NCBI GenBank assembly: GCA_028712885.1
Contig: JAQTPK010000005.1
Span: forward strand, 37,914-101,913
Origin: Syntrophales bacterium
GTDB lineage: Bacteria > Desulfobacterota > Syntrophia > Syntrophales > UBA4778
Reading direction: 5' to 3'
Length of the DNA stretch: 64,000 nucleotides
Shown here: positions 18,588 through 27,849 of the stretch, one piece after another
Numbering within the stretch: the first letter of the stretch is position 1
How the letters are laid out: each line of letters opens with the position of its first letter
Made by a program: the position numbers and the translations under genes
Notes under the pieces: model-generated
The model's database searches: none
What the model saw: the letters and a program-made list of their open reading frames with translations, nothing else
What the model was told of the DNA's origin: nothing

Positions 18588-18908
18588 ATGGTGGAGATGG
18601 CGTATGCGATGGGCGGAGCGCCGGGGAGCGGGGGAGCGGAATCGGGATTCATGCAGATCCTGATGTTTCTGGCTATTTTCGTGATCTTCTATTTTCTCCT
18701 GATCAGGCCGCAGCAGAAGAAGCAGAAAGAGTTGAAGAATATGCTCGGCAATCTGAAGCACGGAGACACGGTGATCACGACGGGAGGCCTGTACGGAAAG
18801 GTTACCGGTCTTACGGAAGCCGTCGTCACGCTGGAGATAGCTGATAAGGTCAAAGTCAAAGTCTCACGAGGCCATATTGCAGCAGTGGCCCAGAAGACGG
18901 AAGAATAA
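18588..18908 (+). CDS. yajC: Preprotein translocase subunit YajC
   Basis: A 106-residue inner-membrane partner of SecDF. An N-terminal Gly/Ala stretch precedes one transmembrane helix (about 22-40) and the signature FLLIRPQQKKQKELKNML, then the soluble KHGDTVITTGGLYGKVTG domain. Size matches E. coli YajC (110). It sits directly between tgt and secD, the conserved order. Confidence 0.95.
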   Translation: MVEMAYAMGGAPGSGGAESGFMQILMFLAIFVIFYFLLIRPQQKKQKELKNMLGNLKHGDTVITTGGLYGKVTGLTEAVVTLEIADKVKVKVSRGHIAAVAQKTEE

Positions 18909-18937
18909 AAGCTGGCCGGAATTTCCGGGCAGCCGTC

Positions 18938-20554
18938 GTGAAAGGGATGCCGATGTTTAAAGGTCTCGGAATAAGGACCCTGATTACGGTCATTGTCGTG
19001 GGGGTCGCGGCCGTTTTCTTTCTTCCGACCGTTATCCCCGAAATTCCTTCCGGGCTCCAATCATTCCTGCCGAAAGAAAAGATTCACCTCGGGCTCGATC
19101 TCCAGGGGGGAATGCATCTTACCCTGGAAGTGGATACCGCCAAGGCGGTGGAGAGCGAGATCGAGAGGATAACCAATGAGCTTCGGGATACGTTAATGGA
19201 CAAGCGGGTCCGCTTCCGCGGACTCGAAAAGGCGCAGGGGGACTCGATTTCCCTGGAACTGCCGGGCAAGGAGGCGAGCGATGCGCTGACGCGAGTCCTA
19301 CGGGACAGCTATCCTGACCTGGAGATAAAGTCTTCGAGCTTCGTGGAAGGAAGGGAGCGCATCCTGCTGAAGCTGAAGGAGGCCAGGGCGGAGCAGATCC
19401 GCAAAGCGGCGGTAGATCAGAGCCTCGAAACCATCCGGAACCGCATCGACCAGTTCGGCGTAACCGAGCCGGAGATAGTGCCGCAGGCGGACAACCGCAT
19501 TATGATCCAGCTGCCCGGGATAAAAGATCCCCGGCGCGCAGTAAACCTGATCGGCAAAACGGCTCTCCTTGAATTCAAGCTTGTCGACGAAGAGGGGAAT
19601 GTCGAGGAAGCGCTGCGCGGCAATATCCCTCCCGGGGACATCATTCTGTACGGCTCCGTGGACGAGAAGGGAACGGGCAGGAGGGCCCGTGTTCCATACC
19701 TGCTCAAGGGGAGAACGCTTCTGACGGGGTCGTCCATCGAAAAGGCGGAAGTGAAGATCAGCGACCGTTTCGGTGAGCCTTATGTCGCGATCAAGTTCAA
19801 TTCGCAGGGGGCGAGGGATTTCGACCGGATCACGGCGGAAAACGTGAAAAGAAGGCTGGCCATTGTTCTTGACGATTCCGTATATTCGGCGCCGGTGATC
19901 CAGGAGAGGATTTCGGGAGGGGAAGCGCAGATCACCGGGCGCTTCACGACGGAGGAAGCTGCCGATTTGGCCATAGTCCTCCGGGCGGGCGCCCTTCCTG
20001 CTCCGGTCAAAATCCTGGAACAGATTACCGTCGGTCCCTCGCTGGGACAGGATTCCATCGACCAGGGGATCCTTTCAACGATCCTGGGCGGGCTGCTTGT
20101 GGTTATCTTCATGATCTGGTATTACCGTTTGTCCGGCGCCGTCGCCAATCTGGCGCTCGTGCTGAACCTCGTGATCATTCTCGGCGTTCTTGCCATGTTC
20201 AGGGCGACGCTGACGCTGCCCGGCATAGCGGGGATGGTCCTCACGATCGGTATGGCGGTGGACGCAAACGTGCTCATTTTCGAGCGGACGCGGGAGGAAC
20301 TGCGCACGGGGAAAACCCCCCGGGCGGCGATAGAGGCGGGGTACACGAAAGCCTTTCTGGCGATTTTCGATTCCAATGTGACGACTCTGATCGCCGCCGC
20401 CTTTCTTTTCCAGTTCGGCACCGGGCCTATCAAGGGGTTTGCGGTCACGCTCTTCATCGGCCTGATTGCGAGCATGTTCACCGCAATTTTCGTGACGCGA
20501 ATCATCTTCGACTATTTCCTCTGGAAGAAGAAAATCAAGACCCTCAGCATCTGA
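18938..20554 (+). CDS. secD: Protein translocase subunit SecD
   Basis: A 538-residue subunit of the SecDF complex, which uses the proton gradient to pull exported proteins. One N-terminal transmembrane helix, the periplasmic P1 domain with LGLDLQGGMHLTLEVD, and five C-terminal helices with GMAVDANVLIFERTREEL are visible. Start is GTG at 18938 or one of two nearby ATGs (18947 and 18953). It is shorter than E. coli SecD (615) but typical for this phylum. Confidence 0.95.
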   Translation: MKGMPMFKGLGIRTLITVIVVGVAAVFFLPTVIPEIPSGLQSFLPKEKIHLGLDLQGGMHLTLEVDTAKAVESEIERITNELRDTLMDKRVRFRGLEKAQGDSISLELPGKEASDALTRVLRDSYPDLEIKSSSFVEGRERILLKLKEARAEQIRKAAVDQSLETIRNRIDQFGVTEPEIVPQADNRIMIQLPGIKDPRRAVNLIGKTALLEFKLVDEEGNVEEALRGNIPPGDIILYGSVDEKGTGRRARVPYLLKGRTLLTGSSIEKAEVKISDRFGEPYVAIKFNSQGARDFDRITAENVKRRLAIVLDDSVYSAPVIQERISGGEAQITGRFTTEEAADLAIVLRAGALPAPVKILEQITVGPSLGQDSIDQGILSTILGGLLVVIFMIWYYRLSGAVANLALVLNLVIILGVLAMFRATLTLPGIAGMVLTIGMAVDANVLIFERTREELRTGKTPRAAIEAGYTKAFLAIFDSNVTTLIAAAFLFQFGTGPIKGFAVTLFIGLIASMFTAIFVTRIIFDYFLWKKKIKTLSI

Positions 20555-20587
20555 ACGGGTCGGCAAAAGACGCGGAGAAGAAAATAA

Positions 20588-21505
20588 ATGCAGATACTGA
20601 AGAGAGAGACCCAGATCGATTTTGCGGCCAAGATGAAGTTTGCCGCAATTCTGTCTCTGGCAGTGATTATTACGGGGATTATTTCGCTGATTTACCATGG
20701 CGGTCCGCGTCTCGGAATAGAATTTTCCGGCGGAACCGTGGCCCAGATCCGTTTCCAGGAGGCGGCCGCAACGGACCAGGTGAGAAGCGCGCTGGACAAG
20801 GGGGGATTCGAAAACAGCGACGTCCAGCAGATAGGCGCGACGACGAGCAATGAATTCCTGGTCCGGATCGATGTCGCGCCTTCGGACCTGCGTGGCATGC
20901 AGGACAGGATCGAGGGAGCAATGGAAGCGGCGTTCGGCGCGGGGAAATACGAAATCCGGAGAATGGAAGCGATCGGTCCGAAAGTGGGCCGGGATATGAC
21001 CCGGAAGGGCATATGGGCTCTGACGCTTTCCCTGATCGCCATCCTCGTGTATGTCTCGATCCGGTTCGAATTCAGCTACGCCCTGGGCGGAATCGTCGCC
21101 CTTTTTCATGACGTGCTGATCACGGTCGGGGTCTTCTCCCTTCTCGGCAAGGAATTCACTCTCCAGATCGTCGCCGCTCTCCTGACGATCATCGGTTATT
21201 CCATCAATGATACGATCGTCATCTTCGACCGGGTAAGGGAAAATCTCAAGAAGGGGTCAAAGCGGAATCTGCGGGACATCATAAACCTGAGCGTCAACCA
21301 GACACTCAGCCGCACTATCCTCACCTCTCTGACCGTATTTTTCGTGCTTTTGGCCCTTTACGCGCTCGGGGGTCCCGTCATCCATGATTTTGCCTTCGCG
21401 CTGCTGATCGGCACGGTTGCGGGCGTGTATTCGACGGTCTTCATTGCGAGCCCCCTCGTGCTCGCATGGGAATCCCTGGTCTCCCGCAGAAGGAGGCGGA
21501 AATAG
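20588..21505 (+). CDS. secF: Protein translocase subunit SecF
   Basis: A 305-residue partner of SecD with six transmembrane helices. It shows GIEFSGGTVAQIRF in the periplasmic part, GPKVGRDMTRKG, and GYSINDTIVIFDRVRENL in the fourth-helix region. The C-terminus is basic (SRRRRRK). It follows secD by 33 bp. Confidence 0.95.
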   Translation: MQILKRETQIDFAAKMKFAAILSLAVIITGIISLIYHGGPRLGIEFSGGTVAQIRFQEAAATDQVRSALDKGGFENSDVQQIGATTSNEFLVRIDVAPSDLRGMQDRIEGAMEAAFGAGKYEIRRMEAIGPKVGRDMTRKGIWALTLSLIAILVYVSIRFEFSYALGGIVALFHDVLITVGVFSLLGKEFTLQIVAALLTIIGYSINDTIVIFDRVRENLKKGSKRNLRDIINLSVNQTLSRTILTSLTVFFVLLALYALGGPVIHDFAFALLIGTVAGVYSTVFIASPLVLAWESLVSRRRRRK

Positions 21506-21506
21506 A

Positions 21507-22019
21507 TTGTCTCCTCTTGAAGCCACGGGATTTACGGCTTTCATTCTCATTGTGCTGCTCGGGCTTTTTTCCACCCTGTTCGGATTTCCGGGAACGGTGC
21601 TCATTCTGGGCGCATCGATCGTCTTTGCCCTGGCAACCGGGTTTCAGGCGATCGGTCTGAAGATTATCTTCATCCTGATCCTCATCTCCGTAGCCGCTGA
21701 ATCCCTGGAGTTCCTGATGGGAGTAACGGGTGCGGGGAGAATAGGTTCTTCCCGCGGCGGGACGACCGCTTCCCTGACCGGGGCTGTTATCGGGGCCGTC
21801 CTGCTGACGCCGTTCTTTTTCGGGCTGGGGACTCTGACGGGGGGGCTGCTCGGCGGGATATCCGGCCTGCTGATGGTGGAAATAAATTCGCAGCTGAAAC
21901 TCAAGCCCGCCGCGAGGGACAGCTACAAGACGCTCCTCGGAAGGGTTATGGGACTCTTCGCAAAAAGCTTTTTTGCCCTGATCATGGCCGTAATCGTGCT
22001 GACGGCCATATATTCCTGA
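21507..22019 (+). CDS. DUF456 membrane protein
   Basis: A 170-residue hydrophobic protein with four or five transmembrane helices and Gly-rich turns (GVTGAGRIGSSRGG, GTLTGGLLGGISG) typical of DUF456 (COG2839), of unknown function. A TTG at 21507, one base after the secF stop, is preferred because the AAGGAGGCGG site inside the secF end is correctly spaced. The frame also stays open through the secF 3' end, but that part does not belong to the family. It is likely the last or next-to-last gene of the Sec operon. Confidence 0.8.
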   Translation: MSPLEATGFTAFILIVLLGLFSTLFGFPGTVLILGASIVFALATGFQAIGLKIIFILILISVAAESLEFLMGVTGAGRIGSSRGGTTASLTGAVIGAVLLTPFFFGLGTLTGGLLGGISGLLMVEINSQLKLKPAARDSYKTLLGRVMGLFAKSFFALIMAVIVLTAIYS

Positions 22020-22059
22020 AAGGGACTCTCCCTCTACAGGGAGCAACAGGTTTATTAAC

Positions 22060-22662
22060 ATGAAATCGAAAGTAAGAGAGTACGCAGAGGCGATCATCAT
22101 CGCGATCCTGATCGCCCTGTTCATCAGGACATTTATCATTCAGGCATTCAAGATACCGTCGGGCTCCATGAAACCGACGCTTCAAATCGGGGACCACATC
22201 CTGGTGAACAAATTCAGTTACGGCGTGAAAGTTCCCCTCATGCGCAAAACTCTCATTCCGGTGGGCGACCCCGAACGGGGAGATATCGTTGTCTTCATTT
22301 ACCCCGTGGACCGCTCGAAGGATTTCATCAAGAGAGTCATAGCCGTGGCGGGCGATACCGTGGAACTGAGAAACAAGGAGATTTTCCTCAACGGAAAGCC
22401 GTTCAAGGACTCCCACGGAGTCTATGTTGATGAGCGGATCTATCCCGCATCCATGCAGCCCCGGGACAACTTCGGGCCCGTGCGCGTCCCCGAAGGATCC
22501 ATTTTTGTCATGGGAGACAACCGGGACCAGAGCCTTGACAGCCGGTTCTGGGGGTTTGTGGATCTGAAAGACGTGATGGGCAAGGCATTCATAATTTACT
22601 GGTCCTGGAACGGGGAAGATAATTCCGTGAGATGGGATCGCCTCGGCCACCTCCTTAACTGA
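22060..22662 (+). CDS. lepB: Signal peptidase I
   Basis: A 200-residue membrane protease removing signal peptides. One N-terminal transmembrane helix (11-30) precedes the catalytic Ser motif PSGSMKPTL, the general-base Lys in DFIKRVIAVAGD, and MGDNRDQSLDSRFWG. It has a single anchor, like Gram-positive and deltaproteobacterial LepB. It follows the DUF456 gene by 40 bp and completes an export-centred cluster. Confidence 0.95.
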   Translation: MKSKVREYAEAIIIAILIALFIRTFIIQAFKIPSGSMKPTLQIGDHILVNKFSYGVKVPLMRKTLIPVGDPERGDIVVFIYPVDRSKDFIKRVIAVAGDTVELRNKEIFLNGKPFKDSHGVYVDERIYPASMQPRDNFGPVRVPEGSIFVMGDNRDQSLDSRFWGFVDLKDVMGKAFIIYWSWNGEDNSVRWDRLGHLLN

Positions 22663-22679
22663 ACTAAGTTGCGGTTTGG

Positions 22680-22740
22680 ATCATTTGAATTTCGGTATTT
22701 GAATTTATTTGGGATTTGGTGCTTGGGATTTGGGATTTAG
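22680..22740. repeat. Half copy of the GGGATTTGG word repeat
   Basis: TTTGGGATTTGGTGCTTGGG and neighbouring ATTTCGGTATTTGAATTT match the right arm of the hairpin at 17233-17381. No left arm is present here. It lies between lepB and the pyr promoter. Confidence 0.65.
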
Positions 22741-22796
22741 CTTATATTATCCCCTTTAGAAAAGTATTTGACTTCAGCAAAAGGGGATAATATAAG
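22741..22796 (+). promoter_or_regulatory. Sigma-70 promoter of pyrRBC with a 17-bp inverted repeat
   Basis: A -35 TTGACT (22768-22773) and -10 TATAAG (22791-22796) are spaced by exactly 17 bp, placing the start near 22803, at the base of the PyrR leader hairpin. CTTATATTATCCCCTTT (22741-22757) is a perfect inverted copy of the bases ending at 22796, so the promoter's -10 lies in one arm of a palindrome and the -35 lies in the spacer. That suggests an operator or a cruciform in addition to attenuation. Confidence 0.75.
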
Positions 22797-22800
22797 TATA

Positions 22801-22843
22801 GCGACCCTTTAATTAAATCCGGAGAGATTGAAAGGGATGTCGC
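22801..22843 (+). promoter_or_regulatory. PyrR-binding RNA hairpin in the pyr leader
   Basis: GCGAC/GTCGC and CCTTT/AAAGG pair, with a GAT bulge on the 3' side, around a loop containing AATCCGGAGAGATT. This agrees at 13 of 14 positions with the PyrR recognition consensus ARUCCNGNGAGGYU. In Bacillus, PyrR bound to UMP stabilises this anti-antiterminator and favours the downstream terminator. A matching terminator and pyrR itself follow, so the operon is very probably attenuated by its own product. Confidence 0.85.
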
Positions 22844-22870
22844 CCATCAGAATCAGAGAATTGCCGTAAG

Positions 22871-22898
22871 AACCTTCCCGCGGGGAAGGTTTTTTTTT
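22871..22898 (+). terminator. Attenuator terminator before pyrR
   Basis: AACCTTCCC (22871-22879) pairs perfectly with GGGAAGGTT (22883-22891) around a GCG loop and runs into a T-tract to 22898. It lies 30 bp before the pyrR ATG, in the position expected for a PyrR-controlled attenuator. Confidence 0.92.
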
Positions 22899-22915
22899 GC
22901 GTAAACAGGATCTGA

Positions 22916-23503
<588 letters not shown>

Positions 23504-23507
23504 AAAC

Positions 23508-24431
23508 ATGCGATGGACCAAAAAAGATTTATTGGGAATGAAGGACCTTTCAGCGGATGAGATCCGCCTGATCCTGGATACCGCGGATTCCTTCATGGAA
23601 GTATCCACCCGCGAGATCAAGAAGGTTCCGACCCTGAGAGGCAAGACCGTCGTCAATCTATTTTTCGAGGCGAGCACGCGCACCCGCACTTCGTTCGAGA
23701 TAGCGGCGAAGCGGCTGAGCGCGGACGCGGTGAATATTTCCGCATCCGCCAGCAGCGTCGTCAAGGGAGAGACCCTGATCGATACGGCGAGAAATTTGGA
23801 GGCCATGAATCCCGATATCATCGTAATCCGCCACAGCGCGGCGGGATCTCCCCACATCCTGGCCCGATGCGTAAAACAGTCGATCATCAACGCAGGCGAC
23901 GGCGCGCACGAGCACCCGACCCAGGCCCTGCTCGACATGATGACAATCAGGCAGAAAAAAGGGAAAATCGCGGGACTGAAAATAGCCATTATCGGGGACA
24001 TAGCGCACAGCCGGGTGGCGCGGTCCAACATTCACGGCCTGAACGCAATGGGAGCGAAAGTCGCGGTAGGCGGACCCGCAACCATGATGCCCAGGGAGAT
24101 CGAGCGGCTCGGCGTAACCGTGCACCATAATATTGCGGACACAATCCGCGGCGCAGATATAATCATGATGCTCCGGGTTCAGATAGAGAGGAAGGCGATC
24201 TGCCTGTTTCCTTCGCTGCGGGAATACGCCAAGTTTTTCTGCCTGGACCGCGACAGGATCCGGAATGCGAAGGAAGACGTAATCATTATGCATCCGGGGC
24301 CGATAAACCGGGGAGTGGAGATATCGCCGGAGGTAGCCGACGGGCCTTATTCGGTCATCCTGGACCAGGTCGCAAACGGCGTGGCGGTCAGAATGGCCCT
24401 CTTGTACCTGCTTGCGGGAGGTAGTTCATGA
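23508..24431 (+). CDS. pyrB: Aspartate carbamoyltransferase catalytic subunit
   Basis: A 307-residue enzyme joining carbamoyl phosphate and aspartate, the committed step of pyrimidine synthesis. Carbamoyl-phosphate motif [24 protein letters not shown], and the aspartate-loop region MLRVQIERK are present. No pyrI is next to it, so regulation is probably through PyrR. It overlaps pyrC by 4 bp (ATGA). Confidence 0.96.
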   Translation: MRWTKKDLLGMKDLSADEIRLILDTADSFMEVSTREIKKVPTLRGKTVVNLFFEASTRTRTSFEIAAKRLSADAVNISASASSVVKGETLIDTARNLEAMNPDIIVIRHSAAGSPHILARCVKQSIINAGDGAHEHPTQALLDMMTIRQKKGKIAGLKIAIIGDIAHSRVARSNIHGLNAMGAKVAVGGPATMMPREIERLGVTVHHNIADTIRGADIIMMLRVQIERKAICLFPSLREYAKFFCLDRDRIRNAKEDVIIMHPGPINRGVEISPEVADGPYSVILDQVANGVAVRMALLYLLAGGSS

Positions 24432-25702
24432 AGCTCTTGTTGAAAGGGGGAAGGATAATAGATCCTCTCCGGAAAATAGATAAAATCGCAGACCTTCTGG
24501 TGGACGGAGGCAAGGTGGTCCGGATCGAAACGAATATCGAGGATCCGGGCGCCGATATTTACGATGCCGGAGGAATGTGGATCGTCCCCGGCCTGATCGA
24601 CATGCATACGCACCTGCGGGAACCCGGCTACGAGTACAAGGAATCGATCCGCACGGGCTGCGAAGCCGCCGTCGCGGGCGGTTTCACGGCCGTCGCCTGC
24701 ATGCCGAACACGAATCCCGTAAACGATACCCGCTCCGTGACGGAATACATAATCAGGCAGGCCGCCCTCGCCGGCATCGCCCGCGTGTACCCGGTGGCCG
24801 CCGCCACCCGCGGCTCGGAAGGTCGCGTCCTTTCGGAATTCGGGGACTTGAAAGAGGCGGGGGCCGTGGCGTTCTCGGATGACGGAAAGCCGGTTGTGGA
24901 CAGCGCCGTCATGCGCTACGCGATGGAGTATGCAGCCTCTTTCGGGGCGCTCGTGATCTCGCATTGCGAGGACGCCACCCTTTCGGCGGATGGATTGATG
25001 AACGAAGGGCGGATATCCACCGAACTGGGATTGAAGGGCATTCCCTCAATTGCGGAGGATATTCCTGTCGCCAGGGACATAGCCATAGCCGAGTACACGG
25101 GGACTTCAGTCCATATCGCGCACGTGAGCACCGCCGGGGCCGTCCGGATCATCCGGGAAGCGAAAAAAAGGGGAGTGAGGGTGACCGCGGAGACAGCCCC
25201 GCACTATTTCAGCCTGTCTGACGAGGCGCTGCGCGAATTCGACACCAACCTCAAAATGAACCCTCCGCTGAGATCGACCGAAGACGTGGCGGCGATGAAA
25301 GAGGCGCTTCGCGACGGGACCATCGACGTGATCGCCACGGATCACGCCCCCCATTCATCTATAGAAAAGGATGTAGAATTCGAATACGCGGCGAACGGTA
25401 TCATCGGCCTGGAAACGTCGCTTGCCCTCAGCCTGAACCTGGTAAGGGAAGGCGTACTCAGTCCCGCCGACCTGGTCCGCAAGATGAGCTCAAATCCCGC
25501 GGCCGTTCTCGGCGTCCGGGGAGGGACTCTCGGGATCGGAGCCGAAGCGGACATTACGGTGATCGATCCCAACCGGCCCTGGACGGTGGATGTCCGTATC
25601 TTCCGGTCCAAGAGCCGCAACAGTCCCTTCAACGGCTGGAAGATGGAAGGGAAAGCGGTTCTCACGATAGTCGGCGGGGCTATCAAGTATAAAGAAGGGT
25701 AA
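24428..25702 (+). CDS. pyrC: Dihydroorotase (class I)
   Basis: A 424-residue zinc amidohydrolase cyclising carbamoyl-aspartate. Metal ligands are seen in [36 protein letters not shown] and [12 protein letters not shown]. The class I length and the conserved Arg-Glu-Pro after HTH support activity. It ends the pyrRBC operon; the stop is followed by a word-repeat spacer. Confidence 0.96.
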   Translation: MKLLLKGGRIIDPLRKIDKIADLLVDGGKVVRIETNIEDPGADIYDAGGMWIVPGLIDMHTHLREPGYEYKESIRTGCEAAVAGGFTAVACMPNTNPVNDTRSVTEYIIRQAALAGIARVYPVAAATRGSEGRVLSEFGDLKEAGAVAFSDDGKPVVDSAVMRYAMEYAASFGALVISHCEDATLSADGLMNEGRISTELGLKGIPSIAEDIPVARDIAIAEYTGTSVHIAHVSTAGAVRIIREAKKRGVRVTAETAPHYFSLSDEALREFDTNLKMNPPLRSTEDVAAMKEALRDGTIDVIATDHAPHSSIEKDVEFEYAANGIIGLETSLALSLNLVREGVLSPADLVRKMSSNPAAVLGVRGGTLGIGAEADITVIDPNRPWTVDVRIFRSKSRNSPFNGWKMEGKAVLTIVGGAIKYKEG

Positions 25703-25860
25703 TGGGTAATGGGTCCCGGGAATCAGGAGCGCAAGTCGGGTTGGAATACCGGAAAATAAAAAATGAAAAAACCTGAAGAGGTATAGACAGACCGTTTGCC
25801 GGGATATAAAACCCGCTATGCATAGACCCATAACCTGTAACCCCATAACCTATTACCCAA
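25698..25860. repeat. Word-repeat spacer (GTAATGGG) with inverted ends
   Basis: GGGTAATGGGTAATGGGTCC just at the pyrC stop faces CCCATAACCTATTACCCAAT at its right end, directly against the recO start. The outer parts can pair; the middle is AT-rich. It may serve as a terminator between pyrC and recO. Confidence 0.65.
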
Positions 25861-26658
25861 TTGGCTCATATTAAATTGTCCCGAACACAATACAAAACGA
25901 GCGCGATCATGATCCGGTCATTGGATTACGGCGAGTCCGACCGGATCGTAACTTTTTTCACGGAAGAATTCGGAAAAGTAAAGGGGATCGCGAAGGGGGC
26001 GAAAAGAAGCCGCCGCCGGTTCGTAAATGCGCTGGAGCCTTTCTCCCGCTCGGAGCTGCTTTTCTCAAGAAGGAGCAGCGAGGGGCTTGCCCTTATCGAG
26101 CAGTGCGACGTCACGGATCATTTTGCCGGGATCCGCTCGGAGCTTGAGACGACACTGGCGGCCTCCTATCTTGTCGACCTGCTGGACCGGTTCTCCGTGG
26201 AAGGGAAGAGGAATCCGGATCTCTTTCGGTACGCGACGGATTTCCTCCGGGAGATCGATCAGGGGGGGATCTCGGAGCCGATGATCCGGATTTTCGAGAT
26301 GCGCCTGCTGAAGTTCGCCGGTTACGAACCCCGGCTGGACAGGTGCAAGATCTGCGGCCGGCCGCTGGAGGAGATGGGCTATGCGGTCTTTGTTCCCGCG
26401 GAGGGATGGCTGCGATGCCGCGGAGAATGCGCTTCCAGGAGCCCGGACAAAGGCTCCGACGGAATAGCCGCCTCGATCGGAACCGTAATGACGCTCCTTG
26501 CAGGGATGCAGCTTCCTGTGGAAAAGGCCCGCCGGCTTGTGCTGACGGGCAGGCAGGCGGAAGAGGGGAGGGCCCTGCTCACCGGATTCATCCGCCACCT
26601 CCTCGGCTCCGAACCGCCTTCCTACCGTGTTCTTGAAGAAGTAAAAAACAGGTTTTAG
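25861..26658 (+). CDS. recO: DNA repair protein RecO
   Basis: A 265-residue recombination mediator that loads RecA with RecR. The N-terminal OB fold reads YKTSAIMIRSLDYGESDRIV, then KRSRRRFVNALEPFSRSELL. A zinc module is seen as CKICGRPLEEMGYAVF followed by two more Cys (RCRGECAS). The start is TTG at 25861, immediately after the repeat spacer. No other recombination gene is adjacent. Confidence 0.92.
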   Translation: MAHIKLSRTQYKTSAIMIRSLDYGESDRIVTFFTEEFGKVKGIAKGAKRSRRRFVNALEPFSRSELLFSRRSSEGLALIEQCDVTDHFAGIRSELETTLAASYLVDLLDRFSVEGKRNPDLFRYATDFLREIDQGGISEPMIRIFEMRLLKFAGYEPRLDRCKICGRPLEEMGYAVFVPAEGWLRCRGECASRSPDKGSDGIAASIGTVMTLLAGMQLPVEKARRLVLTGRQAEEGRALLTGFIRHLLGSEPPSYRVLEEVKNRF

Positions 26659-26665
26659 CAACCTG

Positions 26666-26830
26666 TCAGGTATTGGGTATTGGGCTTTGGGCATCAGGCG
26701 TTGGGCAAAAGATCCGATGAAGAAATAAGGAACCTGATTCAGACTCTTTGTTTCTCCGTAATTTCTTCAACACATTACGCCTCAAGTCTTGCGCTTTCCG
26801 CCCGACCCGATACCCAACGCCTGACGCCTG
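26666..26830. repeat. Word-repeat inverted spacer between recO and glyQ
   Basis: GTCAGGTATTGGGTATTGGG and GGGCATCAGGCGTTGGGC on the left face GATACCCAACGCCTGACGCC on the right. The arms enclose about 100 bp without a gene. It has the same words as the spacers at 13.8, 14.6 and 31.2 kb. Confidence 0.7.
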
Positions 26831-26837
26831 TTTTTTG

Positions 26838-26866
26838 TTGACAGTGCATTTACTTAATGTTATTGC
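26838..26866 (+). promoter_or_regulatory. Probable promoter of glyQS
   Basis: A perfect TTGACA (26838-26843) is followed after 17 bp by TATTGC (26861-26866), a weak -10. It lies about 65 bp before the glyQ ATG. Confidence 0.45.
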
Positions 26867-26930
26867 AGGCTTGCCGAGCGGCAGGACATAAGTGCGCCCG
26901 GCGGCAGTTTATTGGAACCAAGGAGGCGAA

Positions 26931-27815
26931 ATGACGTTTCAGGATCTGATTTTTGCTCTTGAACGCTTCTGGGCGGGTCAGGGATGCATCGTCCAGCAGC
27001 CGTACGATATCGAGGTCGGGGCCGGGACGTTCAACCCCGCCACTTTTCTGCGGGCGCTGGGTCCCGAGCCGTGGAACGTGGCTTATGTGGAACCGTCCAG
27101 ACGTCCCACGGACGGAAGGTACGGAGAGAATCCGAACCGGCTTCAGCATTATTACCAGTACCAGGTTATCATGAAACCCTCGCCGCTGAAAATTCAGGAG
27201 ATCTATCTTGATTCCCTGAAGAGTTTCGGCATCGATCCCCTGGACCACGACATCCGCTTTGTCAAGGACGATTGGGAATCGCCGACCCTGGGCGCCTGGG
27301 GCCTCGGGTGGGAAGTCTGGCTGGACGGGATGGAAATCACCCAGTTCACTTATTTCCAGCAGGTCGGAGGGATAGACCTGAACCCGATCTGCGCGGAGAT
27401 AACCTACGGGGTCGAGCGGATCGCGATGTATCTCCAGGGTATCGATAACGTCTACGAGCTCGAATGGGGTTTTGGCGTTAAATACGGGGACGTGCATCAT
27501 CGGGGTGAAGTCGAATTTTCGACCTATAATTTTGAAAAGGCTGATATCGAGATGCTGCGCAAGCTTTTCGATATGTACGAGGCGGAGGCCGTCCGGCTCG
27601 CCGGCATGGACCTGGTCCTGCCCGCTTACGATTACTGCCTGAAATGCTCTCATACATTCAATATGCTGGATGCCCGCGGCGCGATCAGCGTGGCGGAGAG
27701 GACCAGCTATATCGGGCGGGTCAGGAATCTCGCCCGTCTGAGCGCGGAAGGATACCTGAAACAGAGAGAGAGCCTCGGTTTTCCGCTTATGAAGCGGTGG
27801 AAGAAGCGGGGCTGA
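26931..27815 (+). CDS. glyQ: Glycyl-tRNA synthetase alpha subunit
   Basis: A 294-residue class II synthetase subunit carrying the catalytic core. It has [58 protein letters not shown] and the conserved [13 protein letters not shown]. The ATG at 26931, with an AAGGAGG site, gives the canonical MTFQDLI start. glyS follows after 34 bp. Confidence 0.97.
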   Translation: MTFQDLIFALERFWAGQGCIVQQPYDIEVGAGTFNPATFLRALGPEPWNVAYVEPSRRPTDGRYGENPNRLQHYYQYQVIMKPSPLKIQEIYLDSLKSFGIDPLDHDIRFVKDDWESPTLGAWGLGWEVWLDGMEITQFTYFQQVGGIDLNPICAEITYGVERIAMYLQGIDNVYELEWGFGVKYGDVHHRGEVEFSTYNFEKADIEMLRKLFDMYEAEAVRLAGMDLVLPAYDYCLKCSHTFNMLDARGAISVAERTSYIGRVRNLARLSAEGYLKQRESLGFPLMKRWKKRG

Positions 27816-27849
27816 TTGTACATTTCGAGACGGAAGAATGGAGAATTTG

